Under the pieces are notes generated by a model. The model was not told where the DNA came from and ran no database searches. It saw only the letters and a program-made list of their open reading frames with translations. This document shows positions 34,873-45,500 of a stretch of DNA of 64,000 bases, in pieces. The position numbers were made by a program, and so were the translations under genes. Source of the DNA: Nocardia brasiliensis ATCC 700358 (GTDB taxonomy: Bacteria; Actinomycetota; Actinomycetes; Mycobacteriales; Mycobacteriaceae); the NCBI RefSeq assembly GCF_000250675.2, contig NC_018681.1, positions 9,372,349-9,436,348 on the forward strand. The letters are read 5' to 3'. How positions within the stretch are numbered: the first letter of the stretch is position 1; each line of letters opens with the position of its first letter.

Positions 34873-35577
34873 TCAGCCGTCGACGTCGACGAAACGAACG
34901 CGATCGCCCACCCGGATCAGCGCGGGCGGCTCCCGGTCCAGATCCCACATCCGCAGCTCCGTCGTGCCGATCAGCTGCCAGCCGCCGGGCGTGCTGCGCG
35001 GATACACCGCCGAGTAGCCGCCGGCCAGTGCGACCGCACCGGCGGGGATGGTGGTGCGAGCCCGCGCCCGGCGGGGCACGCTCAACCGTGCGTCGTCGGA
35101 CGCCAAATAGCCGAAGCCCGGCGCGAATCCGATGAACGCGCACTGCCAGATCGTGCCGGTGTGCGCCGCGACGACCTCCGCCTCGGTCAGCCGCAGCAAC
35201 CGTGCGACCTCGGCGAGGTCGGCGCCGTCATAGCGCACCGGCACGACGAGCGGTTCGTCGGGAGAACTGTTGTGCGCCAGTGTTCCACGGGAAACATCCC
35301 TCGAATCCTGGCCTGGCCCAGGCTGTTGCAGTGCGGACAGCAGCGAATCGAGCGCGTGCCGCACGGCTGCCGCGTGCGCCGGTGAAAGCAGCGTCACCAG
35401 CACGGTTTCCGCCGCGGGCAGCACGTCCTGCACGCCCGCGAGCGGGTGGTGGCGCAGTGCCTCGACGAGTTCGACCACCTCGGTGCGATGCGACAGCAGC
35501 ACCAGCAGCGCTCGATCACCCGCCGCGCGGATCCGCGGATCCGCAGCCACCGGGTCGGTTGCCGACGTGCGATTCAT
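34873..35577 (-). CDS. pxpB: 5-oxoprolinase subunit PxpB (KipI-like)
   Basis: A 234-residue carboxyltransferase-subdomain C/D protein. The diagnostic block FIGFAPGFGYL is present, with the following SVPRRARARTTIPAGAVALAG. PxpB works with PxpA and PxpC in ATP-dependent cleavage of 5-oxoproline to glutamate. It starts 4 bases after pxpA, so the two form an operon. About residues 85-105 form a Ser/Gln/Asp-rich insertion that includes a parS-like DNA site. No pxpC (KipA) is adjacent, unlike the usual triplet. Confidence 0.82.
   Translation of the reverse strand: MNRTSATDPVAADPRIRAAGDRALLVLLSHRTEVVELVEALRHHPLAGVQDVLPAAETVLVTLLSPAHAAAVRHALDSLLSALQQPGPGQDSRDVSRGTLAHNSSPDEPLVVPVRYDGADLAEVARLLRLTEAEVVAAHTGTIWQCAFIGFAPGFGYLASDDARLSVPRRARARTTIPAGAVALAGGYSAVYPRSTPGGWQLIGTTELRMWDLDREPPALIRVGDRVRFVDVDG
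35281..35296. promoter_or_regulatory. Distal parS-like site inside pxpB
   Basis: TGTTCCACGGGAAACA matches the ParB-binding consensus TGTTTCACGTGAAACA at 14 of 16 positions. It lies inside the pxpB coding sequence, about 19.6 kb from the parA cluster. In many bacteria parS sites fall within genes, including some distant from the main cluster. The codons here form a low-conservation insertion, which would tolerate a selected DNA site. Confidence 0.5.
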
Positions 35578-35581
35578 CCGC

Positions 35582-36337
35582 TCAGCCGAACGGCGCGACC
35601 GGCACGCCGGCCTCGTCGAAGGCGGCCCGGATACGCCGGGCCATCTCGACCGCCGCCGGGGTATCGCCGTGCACGCAGAGGCTGGCGGCCTGCACCGGCA
35701 CCGTGCCGGAGCCGTCGACGATCTTCGCCGCGCCCGAGACTGCGATCGACATCGCCTGGGCGACAGCCGCATCCGCGTCGAGCACCGCACCGGGCAAGCC
35801 GCGGGGCGCCAACGTGCCAGCGGGTGTGTAGGCGCGGTCGGCGAAACCTTCACCGACGAAACGCACTTCGGCCGCTACCGCCGCCTTCTCCAACTGGGAG
35901 CCGGCCGGGCCGAGCAAGGCCAGCTCGCCGTCGTATTCGGCGAGTGCGGCCAGCACCGCCTCGGCCAGGGCGTGGTCGCGGCCGGCCGAATGATAGAGCG
36001 CACCATGCGGTTTCAGGTAGCACACCCGAGCACCAGCGGCCTTGGCGAACGCGTCGAGGCTGCCGATCTGATACAGCACCTCGTCGCGCAGCTCGGCCGG
36101 ATTCATCGTGATCTCCCGGCGGCCGAAACCGGCCAGGTCGCGGTAGCCGACGTGGGCGCCGATCCGGACCCCCTTCGCGACGGCCAACTCGCAGGTCCGG
36201 CGCATGATCGAGGGATCGCCGGCGTGAAAGCCGCAGGCGATGTTGGCGCTGGTGACGATGTCGAGCATCGCCGCGTCGTCACCCATCGGCCACGGGCCGA
36301 AACCCTCGCCGAGGTCACTGTTCAGATCCAGCGGCAC
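35582..36337 (-). CDS. pxpA: 5-oxoprolinase subunit PxpA (LamB/YcsF family)
   Basis: A 251-residue LamB/YcsF protein. The family hallmarks are DLNSDLGEGFGPW at the N-terminus, ANIACGFHAGDP at about 31-42 and VCYLKPHGALYH at about 105-116. It acts with PxpB and PxpC in 5-oxoproline hydrolysis, recycling a spontaneous damage product of glutamine and glutamate. GTG 36337 is preceded by AAAGGCAGG. It is first in a two-gene operon with pxpB. Confidence 0.87.
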   Translation of the reverse strand: MPLDLNSDLGEGFGPWPMGDDAAMLDIVTSANIACGFHAGDPSIMRRTCELAVAKGVRIGAHVGYRDLAGFGRREITMNPAELRDEVLYQIGSLDAFAKAAGARVCYLKPHGALYHSAGRDHALAEAVLAALAEYDGELALLGPAGSQLEKAAVAAEVRFVGEGFADRAYTPAGTLAPRGLPGAVLDADAAVAQAMSIAVSGAAKIVDGSGTVPVQAASLCVHGDTPAAVEMARRIRAAFDEAGVPVAPFG

Positions 36338-36541
36338 CTTCGGGCCTGCCTTTCTTTACTGCTGCCATTGCCTCACCCTTATTGTCCTCGTCCGCGCATC
36401 GCCAAGGGATCGGCGGCCCGGCTCGCGAGAAAGGCGCAGGTCGGCGCCACAGCGCGCGGTAGATAGGCGGTGTCGAGCGGGGCGAGCTGGGTCACAGCGC
36501 GATGGTCGGGGCCGGGGCGGGCAAGTACGCTCGGAGCAATC

Positions 36542-37357
36542 ATGGCCACGTATTTCGATCCGAAGTCCTGGTCGCCGTTGCGAGCCGTCGATCTCGGCAA
36601 GCGCCTGTTCGATCAATCCTGGCTGGAGCAGTGGGTCTCGGTCACCACCGCCTGGGTGGATCCGGTCGTCGACCTCGGTGCGGGCACCGTCACGGCGTTG
36701 CTGCCCGATGTCCTGATGACCATGCTCAGCGAGGGCATCCTCAGCCGGTTCGGCGGGCAGGAGGTGAACGCCACCCTGCTCGGGCACGACCTGCACGCCA
36801 CGCTCCAGGTGCTGAAGGTCCGGCGGCGCGGCGCGCACTTCCAGACCAAGACGGTGCTGTCCCGGCTCCGCTGGGACGACCACCCGATCGAGGCGGTGAC
36901 CGTGATCGCGCACGAGGTGCGGCTGATCCCCGGCGTGCCGACGAAGGTCCGCGCCGGGCGGATGGACCTCGAGGGCACCGTCACGACCGCGGCACTGGTC
37001 GGCTGGCTGAACACCCAGCCGCTGGACTGGGTGCTGGAGATCGAGGACAACGGGCTGGTCCGCGCGAAGCACCGCACCCGCAAACTGACGGCCGTGGTCG
37101 ACGCCGCCGTGCTCGACAACCGGGTGACCATCGACCTGCACCGGGTCAGCTGGTTCGGCCTGCGGATGCCGCGCCGGATGGTCGCCGCGCCCGCGCTGCT
37201 GCTCGAACAGCTGCCGAATCAGGCCCGTATCGCCCACGCCACCAGGGACGGCGACCTCGTCCGGTTCCGGGTGGAACTGCCCGAGATCACCGGCTCGTTC
37301 GACCTGGCGCAGATACGGTCCGCGATCGTCGCCGGGACCACGCTGATCGTGTTCTGA
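36542..37357 (+). CDS. Conserved actinobacterial protein of unknown function
   Basis: A 271-residue protein with no signal peptide or clear membrane helix. It has alternating hydrophobic beta-strand pattern (LHATLQVLKVRRRGAHF, PIEAVTVIAHEVRLIPG, LDWVLEIEDNGLVRAK) loosely like lipid-binding DUF2993/LmeA-type folds. I do not recognise a definite family. ATG 36542 follows GGAGC. An upstream in-frame start at 36470 would add a low-complexity leader. It ends one base before the convergent pcnA stop. Confidence 0.65.
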   Translation: MATYFDPKSWSPLRAVDLGKRLFDQSWLEQWVSVTTAWVDPVVDLGAGTVTALLPDVLMTMLSEGILSRFGGQEVNATLLGHDLHATLQVLKVRRRGAHFQTKTVLSRLRWDDHPIEAVTVIAHEVRLIPGVPTKVRAGRMDLEGTVTTAALVGWLNTQPLDWVLEIEDNGLVRAKHRTRKLTAVVDAAVLDNRVTIDLHRVSWFGLRMPRRMVAAPALLLEQLPNQARIAHATRDGDLVRFRVELPEITGSFDLAQIRSAIVAGTTLIVF

Positions 37358-38818
<1,461 letters not shown>

Positions 38819-38947
38819 GAATCGGCAGCTTACTGTGCTGACCTCGCCGCGCCTGCGGCCCTGCGTGTCGGCGGCACTCAGTGGTGGCGATCTCGGGTGA
38901 ACCGCGCCCGCGGCGCTGCGGCCGACAACACCGCAAACCCAACACAG

Positions 38948-38953
38948 TAGGAT
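38948..38953 (+). promoter_or_regulatory. Leaderless-type -10 element for the MutT4-like gene
   Basis: TAGGAT fits TANNNT and ends 6 bases before the GTG start at 38960, with no Shine-Dalgarno sequence between. This is the geometry of a leaderless start in mycolic-acid bacteria. Confidence 0.5.
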
Positions 38954-38959
38954 TGCTTG

Positions 38960-39496
38960 GTGTCTCCGGCCGATCGCGCGAACAGTCGACGCCGCCAGCC
39001 TCGGCGCCGCGGTTCGGCCGCCAATGCGGCGAAACCGCGCATGCGCACGGTGCGGGAAACCTCCGCGGGCGGGCTGGTCGTCGACGGTTTGGACGGTCCG
39101 CGCGAGCAACGCAGCGCGGCGCTGATCGGCCGTACGGACCGGCGCGGGCGGTTGCTGTGGTCGCTGCCGAAGGGGCATATCGAGGAGGGGGAGACCTCCG
39201 AGCAAACCGCGATCCGTGAGGTGGCCGAGGAGACCGGGATCAACGGTGTGGTGGTGGCCGAACTCGGCAGCATCGACTACTGGTTCGTCACCGAGGGCCG
39301 CCGGGTACACAAGACGGTGCATCATTATCTCTTGCGTTCCACCGGCGGCGAACTGTCCGACGCCGACGTGGAGGTCACTCAGGTGGCGTGGGTCCCGTTG
39401 AGCGAGTTGAATTCTCGACTGGCCTACGCGGACGAAAGACGTCTGGCCGAGGTGGCGAACAAGCTGATCGACCGGATGGAGACCGGCAAGCGATGA
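38960..39496 (+). CDS. mutT4: NUDIX hydrolase, MutT4-like
   Basis: A 178-residue pyrophosphohydrolase in the position of M. tuberculosis Rv3908 (mutT4), divergent from pcnA. The NUDIX box is complete at 72-94 (GHIEEGETSEQTAIREVAEE then TGI), following SLPKGHIEEGE. An Arg-rich basic leader of about 28 residues precedes the domain. Proposed roles are nucleotide sanitation or dinucleotide polyphosphate hydrolysis. GTG 38960 is preferred (see the promoter entry). Its stop overlaps the next start (ATGA, 39493-39496). Confidence 0.85.
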   Translation: MSPADRANSRRRQPRRRGSAANAAKPRMRTVRETSAGGLVVDGLDGPREQRSAALIGRTDRRGRLLWSLPKGHIEEGETSEQTAIREVAEETGINGVVVAELGSIDYWFVTEGRRVHKTVHHYLLRSTGGELSDADVEVTQVAWVPLSELNSRLAYADERRLAEVANKLIDRMETGKR

Positions 39497-42180
39497 CCCA
39501 GACTTTTCGGCGTCGCGCAGCGATTCCGTTGGGGATCTTCGTCGCGCTCCTGACCATCCTCGGGTCGGGGACGACGCTGCCGCTGCTGGCGCCGCCCGCG
39601 GCGCAGGCCCAGCCCACCGGTTCCGGCACGGTGTCCGGCCCGAAATTCCTGAAACTGTCGGTGGATTCGGTGAGCCCCACCGCGGTGACCACGACGAGCG
39701 ACCCGGTGGTGACGGTGTCGGGCCGGGTCACCAATATCGGCGATCGCGCGGTCAAGGACATCAGCGTCCGCATCCAACGGGCGGCCGCGATCACCGAGCC
39801 GGGCAACCTGCGCGCCGCGCTGCGCCTCGATCAGGTCAACTACGAGGTGAACGGCCCGTTCGAGGACGTCGCCCCGCAACTCGCGCCCGGCCAGTACAAG
39901 CAGTTCTCGGTGAGCATCGCCATGCGACCGGGTAGCGGCACGAGCAGCTCGCTCGATATCAGCAAACCCGGTGTGTATCCGTTGCTGTTGAATGTCAACG
40001 GCGAACCGGCCTTCGGTAAGCCCGCCCGCCTCGACGATGCCCGCTTCCTGCTGCCGGTGCTCGGCCTGCCGCCCGGGTCGAAGAGCGCCGACGCGGCGGA
40101 GGCGGTGTCCGCGCCGACCGACGCGCCGGTGGCGACGACGCTGCTGTGGCCGCTGGCCGACCGGCCGCGGATGGTCGCGGGCATCGCCGGCTCGGTGGAC
40201 GGGAAGGTCGAGCTCACCGACGACGAACTGGCCGCCTCGCTCGGCAAGGACGGCAGGCTCGATCAATTGCTCGGCGCGCTGGAGAGCGTGTTCGACCTGA
40301 CGCCGGGCCGCGATCGCACGCTGCTGTCCTCGGTCTGCCTCGCGGTGGATCCCGATCTGCTGCTCACCGTGGACGCGATGACCAAGGGCTATCGGGTGCT
40401 GGCCAGTCCGTCCGATCCCGACGGTGCGACGCGCGCGGGCGCGGGCGCCACGCAGGCGCAGACGTGGCTGGACCGGTTGCGCGCGCTCGCCGGCTCGATG
40501 TGCACGGTGGCGCTGCCGTTCGCGCAGGTCGACCTCTCCGCGCTGGCCGCGGTGAACGACCCGGACCTCTCGGCACGGGCGATGAACGCCCCGGCCGAAC
40601 TCGTCGATTCGATCCTGGGCGTCAAATCGGTGCGCGGGGTGAGCCTGCCGGATTCGGGCAGCATCGATGCGAGCGCGGGAATGCTGCTGCGCAGCCATGG
40701 TTTCGGTACGGCAGTACTCGCCGACACCGCCGTCGCGCCGGAGGGCACCGCGGGCACCTCGGAGGTATCGCAGCAGACGGCGACGCGCGGCGACACCAAG
40801 ACACAGACCACGACGACCCAGGTGCCCGACACCGGCGCCCCGGAAGTGGTGCGTCTGCCCGCGATCACCGCTCCGGTGCCACCGGCGCCCGCCGGTCCCG
40901 AACCCACCGCCTCGGCCACCTCGCACGGCCAGCCGCCGAGCAGCGCGGGAGCGTCCAGTACCGCGGCCACGCCGAGCGGCACGTCGGTGCCGAACAGCGG
41001 GGCCGCGCCGAACGGCGCGCAACCCACCCTGCCCGCGGGCGATGCCGCGCTGCACGCCGCGACCTTCGATATCTGGTCCGCGACGGCGCTGGCCGCGGTC
41101 GGCTCGTCCAACCCGCCGACCCCGTCGTTCACGCCCGCCTCGGTGCGCTACGAGGTCAGCAACGATTCCCGCGCCGCCCGGCTGCAGGACGCGCTGGGCG
41201 CCATCTCCTGGTCGGCGCTGAATCCGCAACCGGACCAACCGCGTTCGATGCTGCTCGTCCCGCCGCAGCAGTGGGGCGCGAACCGCGAGGAGGGCAAAGC
41301 GCTGCTGCGCCAGCTCGAACTGCTACTGCGCGCCAACCTGGCAACCCCGCGGCCGTTCCAGGAGCTGGTCGCGCAGCCGACCGACCCGAAGCCCTATGAG
41401 CTGGACTATCTGGCCCAGGCCGAACAGGACGCGGTGCCCGGCCGGTTCCTCGATCCGGTGCGCGATCAGGGCCGGCGGATCAGCGAGTTGATGCGGGCGA
41501 TCGTCGATGTGCCCGAGATCAAACCGAGCCCGGCGGAGTTCCTCACGCCGCTGCGCGACGATCTGATCCGGGTGCTGAGCTCCTCGGACCGGCGCACCGG
41601 CGACGCCACCCAGGCGGACACCTTCGCCCAGCGCCGGATCGACCAGACCACCCGCACGATGGACAAGCTCTATCGTTCGGTGACCGTGCTCCCGCCGGGC
41701 GGGGTGTACACGCTCGCGTCCGAGCAGAGTCCGTTGCTGCTGGTCGCGCGCAACGATCTGCCGGTGTCGATCCGGATCAAGTTCCGCATCGAGGCGCCCC
41801 GCGAGACGAAGATCACCGACCTCGGCGAGCAACAGCTGCCCCCGCGCGGGACACGCTCGTTCCAAATCCCGACCGAGGTGAGCGACAGCCGTAACCTGGT
41901 GATTCCGATCTCCCTTACCACACCCGACGGCATCCCGCTGGGCGATGCCACGCAGGTCTCGGTGCGTTCGAACGCCTATGGTCAGGCCCTGGCAATAATT
42001 ACGGCATGCGCCGCCCTGCTGCTGTTCCTGCTGATCGTGCGCCGCTTGTGGCGGCGGTTCCGCGGTCAGCCCGACGTCGCCGACGAGGGGCTCGATCCGC
42101 CGCTGCGCCGACGGGTCATCCGCTACGGGCGCGCCAAGCAGCGGGCCATACAACAGCAGGAGCACCAGGAGGCACAGTGA
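39493..42180 (+). CDS. Large exported membrane-anchored protein (Rv3909-like)
   Basis: An 895-residue protein: signal peptide (about 1-42, ending AAQAQP), a long extracytoplasmic part with Ig-like N-terminal region (FLKLSVDSVSP, TVSGRVTNIGDRAVKDI) and a Pro/Ser/Thr-rich segment at about 450-510, then one C-terminal membrane helix (about 828-850) and a basic cytoplasmic tail. It occupies the position of Rv3909, between mutT4 and murJ, and is probably a cell-envelope partner of peptidoglycan assembly. Its function is unknown. Start is coupled to the NUDIX stop. Confidence 0.82.
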   Translation: MTQTFRRRAAIPLGIFVALLTILGSGTTLPLLAPPAAQAQPTGSGTVSGPKFLKLSVDSVSPTAVTTTSDPVVTVSGRVTNIGDRAVKDISVRIQRAAAITEPGNLRAALRLDQVNYEVNGPFEDVAPQLAPGQYKQFSVSIAMRPGSGTSSSLDISKPGVYPLLLNVNGEPAFGKPARLDDARFLLPVLGLPPGSKSADAAEAVSAPTDAPVATTLLWPLADRPRMVAGIAGSVDGKVELTDDELAASLGKDGRLDQLLGALESVFDLTPGRDRTLLSSVCLAVDPDLLLTVDAMTKGYRVLASPSDPDGATRAGAGATQAQTWLDRLRALAGSMCTVALPFAQVDLSALAAVNDPDLSARAMNAPAELVDSILGVKSVRGVSLPDSGSIDASAGMLLRSHGFGTAVLADTAVAPEGTAGTSEVSQQTATRGDTKTQTTTTQVPDTGAPEVVRLPAITAPVPPAPAGPEPTASATSHGQPPSSAGASSTAATPSGTSVPNSGAAPNGAQPTLPAGDAALHAATFDIWSATALAAVGSSNPPTPSFTPASVRYEVSNDSRAARLQDALGAISWSALNPQPDQPRSMLLVPPQQWGANREEGKALLRQLELLLRANLATPRPFQELVAQPTDPKPYELDYLAQAEQDAVPGRFLDPVRDQGRRISELMRAIVDVPEIKPSPAEFLTPLRDDLIRVLSSSDRRTGDATQADTFAQRRIDQTTRTMDKLYRSVTVLPPGGVYTLASEQSPLLLVARNDLPVSIRIKFRIEAPRETKITDLGEQQLPPRGTRSFQIPTEVSDSRNLVIPISLTTPDGIPLGDATQVSVRSNAYGQALAIITACAALLLFLLIVRRLWRRFRGQPDVADEGLDPPLRRRVIRYGRAKQRAIQQQEHQEAQ

Positions 42181-42509
42181 AGGACGGTGATCTAGCGTCC
42201 TCCGCTGTCGCCCGACCCGCCCGTCGCGTGCTGTGCGCGGGCACCAGCCCCGGCTACCGGATTTGGACGTCCGGCAAACCACAGTGGCAGAGTGGAGGAC
42301 AATCGCTGGAGGCTCGCAGCAGCGCAGGGGTGGTGCGAGTGATGGGCAGTACCAGGAGGAACGGTGAGCGAGACAGTACTTCTGCCGCTCACCGACCGGA
42401 TCGGCCCGAGCAGTCCCGCCGGGGCACGGACGCGGCGCGTAACGATCCCGCAGCACTGCTCGTCGGCGCCGACCGGGTGCGGCTGTCCCGCGGAAAACAG
42501 GAGGCATGA
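42177..42509 (+). CDS. Candidate small ORF bridging the Rv3909-like gene and murJ
   Basis: A 110-codon frame starts at GTG 42177, overlaps the previous stop (GTGA), has AGGAGG at 42167-42172 and ends at TGA 42507-42509, overlapping the murJ start. The protein (begins MKDGDLASSAV) is basic, low in hydrophobicity and like no family I know. Third-position GC is lower than in neighbours. A second frame starting at GTG 42364 also has AGGAGG before it (52 residues to 42522). Either may act mainly as a coupling leader for murJ. Coding status is uncertain. Confidence 0.4.
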   Translation: MKDGDLASSAVARPARRVLCAGTSPGYRIWTSGKPQWQSGGQSLEARSSAGVVRVMGSTRRNGERDSTSAAHRPDRPEQSRRGTDAARNDPAALLVGADRVRLSRGKQEA

Positions 42510-45500
42510 TGAGCGACGATGATCCATCGGCGCATCGGCCTCGATCCGATCGGCGCGACGGGCCACCGGCCCGTCGGGCGCCGGTTGCGCCGTGGGAACG
42601 GCTCCCGCCTCAGGCGGAGGCGGAGGAGCCGGATATGACCCCCGGCCCCTACGACGCCCCGCCGCCGCGGGTGCCGCAGGTCAGTCGTCCGTCGGCACCG
42701 CCGCAGCGGATACCGCCGGGACAGCGCGTGCCGCCCGGACCCGCGCAACGTCCGCCGGGTCCGCCCCAGCGGCCCGCGCCCGCACCGCATCCCGGTCAGC
42801 GGCAGTACCCGGCGCAGCAGCCACCGCCCGCGCCACCGCAGCAACCGCGCCCGGCACCGAGCCAACGTCCCGGTCCGCCGCCCGGTCAGTCCGGTGGGAT
42901 GCCGGTGGCACCGCGGCCCGCGCCCGGCGCACCACGCCCCAACCAGCCCGGCGCGATGCCGGCCGCGCCGCGCCCGGGTCAATCCGGCGCGATCCCCGCC
43001 AGTGCGCCGCGATCCGGTCCGATTCCGGCCGCCCCCGCGCGCCCGGCTCCCGGCGCGCCGCACCCTGGACAGCCCGATCCGGTTCCCGGTGGTGCGCCCC
43101 AGTCCGGCCGCGTGCCGCCGCCACGGTACGCCCCACCGCAGGCACGGCCCGAGCCGTACCCGCCGCCGCGCCGCCGCCCACCCGCGGCCCGGGACGCACA
43201 GCCGGTCGACGTGGCCAAACGCCCGCGCACGCAGGAGTGGCCCGCCGCCACCGCGACCAAAGAACCCGAGCAGAGCGCCAATTCGCGGCTGCTGAAGGAC
43301 TCCGGCTCGATCGCGATCGCCACGCTGATCAGCCGGCTCACCGGTTTCGGCAAGCAGCTGCTGCTCGCGACCGTGCTCGGCCCCGCCATCGCCAGCGCGT
43401 TCACCTCGGCCAACCTGATCCCGAACATGATCACCGAGCTGGTGCTCGGTGCCGTGCTCACCGCCATGGTGGTGCCGACGCTGGTCCGCGCCGAGAAAGA
43501 GGACGCCGACGGCGGCGCCGCGTTCGTGCGCAGGCTCGTCACCGCGGCGTTCGTGGTGCTCGCCTTCGCCACCCTGCTGGCCACCGCGACCGCGCCCATC
43601 CTGGCGACCCATGTCTTTGTCGCGGCCGACGGCAAGGTCAACACCGCGCTGACCACCGCGCTGACCTTCCTGCTGCTGCCCGCGATCCTGTTCTACGGCA
43701 TGTCCGCGCTGTTCACCGCGATCCTGAACACCCGGCAGGTGTTCCGGCCCGGTGCCTGGGCGCCGGTGCTGAACAACGTGGTGGTGCTGCTGGTCCTCGG
43801 CCTGTACGCGCTGACGCCGGGAGAGATCACGCTCGATCCGGTGCGGATGAGCGATCCGAAACTGCTCGTGCTCGGCATCGGCATCACGCTCGGCGTGGTG
43901 ACCCAGGCGCTGACCCTGGTCCCGGCGATCCGCCGGGAGGGCATCGACCTGCGCCCGCTGTGGGGTGTCGATACCCGGCTCAAGCAGTTCGGCATGATGG
44001 GCCTGGCCATCATCCTGTACGTGCTGATCAGCCAGTTGGGCTTGATCTTCGCCAACCACGTCGCCTCGGGCGCGGACGAGGCCGGCCCGGCCATCTACTC
44101 CTACGCGTGGCTGCTGCTCCAGCTGCCCTACGGCGTCCTCGGCGTCACCGTGCTCACCGCGATCATGCCGCGCCTGAGCCGCAACGCGGCCGACGGCGAC
44201 ACCCCCGCAGTGGTCGACGACCTTTCCGTCGCCACCCGCTTGACCATGATCGCGCTGTTCCCGGTGGTCACCTTCATGACGATCGCCGGGCCCGAGCTCG
44301 GCCAGGCGCTGTTCGGCTACGCCCGATTCGCCGGTGACGCGCAACGACTCGGCCATGCCGTCAGCTGGTCGGCCTTCGCGCTGATCCCGTACGCGCTGGT
44401 GCTGATTCATCTGCGGGTGTTCTACGCCAGGGAACAGGCGTGGACGCCGACCTGGATCATCCTCGGCATCACCACGGTGAAGACCATCCTCTCGGCGCTG
44501 GCCCCGGTGATCGCCAGCGACAGCGACTCGGTCGTGATCGTGCTCGGTGTCGCGAACGGGCTCGGTTTCACCGCGGGCGCGGTGATCGGCGGATACCTGC
44601 TGCACCGCAGCCTCGGCGATCTACGGATGGCCAATGTCGGGCGCACCGTCACCCGGGTGGTGCTCTCCTCGCTGGCCGGCGGCGCCGTCATGTGGATCGT
44701 GGACCGGGTGCTCGGGCTCGAACGACTGACCGATTCGTTCGGCGGTCCCGGCTCGCTGATCCGAGTGGCGATCACCGCCGTCGTCATGTTCACCGTGGCG
44801 TTCGGGCTGATGCGCCTCGCGGGTGTGCCGGAGGTCGTCGGCATCACGGTCGCGATCTCGCGCCGCCTCGGCTGGACGCCGCCCGCCCCCGATCTCGATC
44901 TCGACGGACCGGTCGACGATCCGTACCCGACCCAGATTCTGCGCAGGCCGGACCCGTATCCGGCCTACCCCGCCTTCGATCCGTACATGGACGCTCAGAC
45001 CATGGTCCTACCGGTGATCAGAGCCGATGCCGTTGACATCACCGGCATGGGCGAGTTCCCGTACCCTGTTCGGCAGAGAAGCACAAGTGGCGAAATCGCC
45101 GGAACCTCGACATACCAGGGCGAAGGAGGACCGAGGGTGAGCGACGACGCGGTGGGCGGCGTCCCAGCCGCTGATTCTTCTGCGACCACGGCAGGCGGGC
45201 TTTCGACCGACGCTCCGCCACCCGGTGGCGAGCCGTCGGATCCCGCGTACGCGAACCGCGAGCTCGGTGCCGGTCCACCGGCGGACGAGGCGGGTCCGCG
45301 GGAACAGCAGGCAGGTCCACCGGAACAGCACGAGCGCCAGAATCAGCTGCCGCCACGCGACCCGATGTACGACACCGGGATGATCCCGATCGGCGCGCCG
45401 GAGATGCCGCCGCTCGGTGGCGACACCCCAGGCGGACGCCGGACGCCGCGCGGCCCCAAGCTGATTCCCGGCGCGTCGGTGGCCGGCGGCCGCTACCGGC

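Noticed and set aside
33254..35143. 629-codon frame on the minus strand
   Set aside because: Antisense to the DUF4185 gene and the start of a second gene. No family features.
42389..44605. 738-codon frame on the minus strand
   Set aside because: Antisense to murJ. Composition is His/Arg/Gln-rich as expected of the complement of a GC-rich gene.
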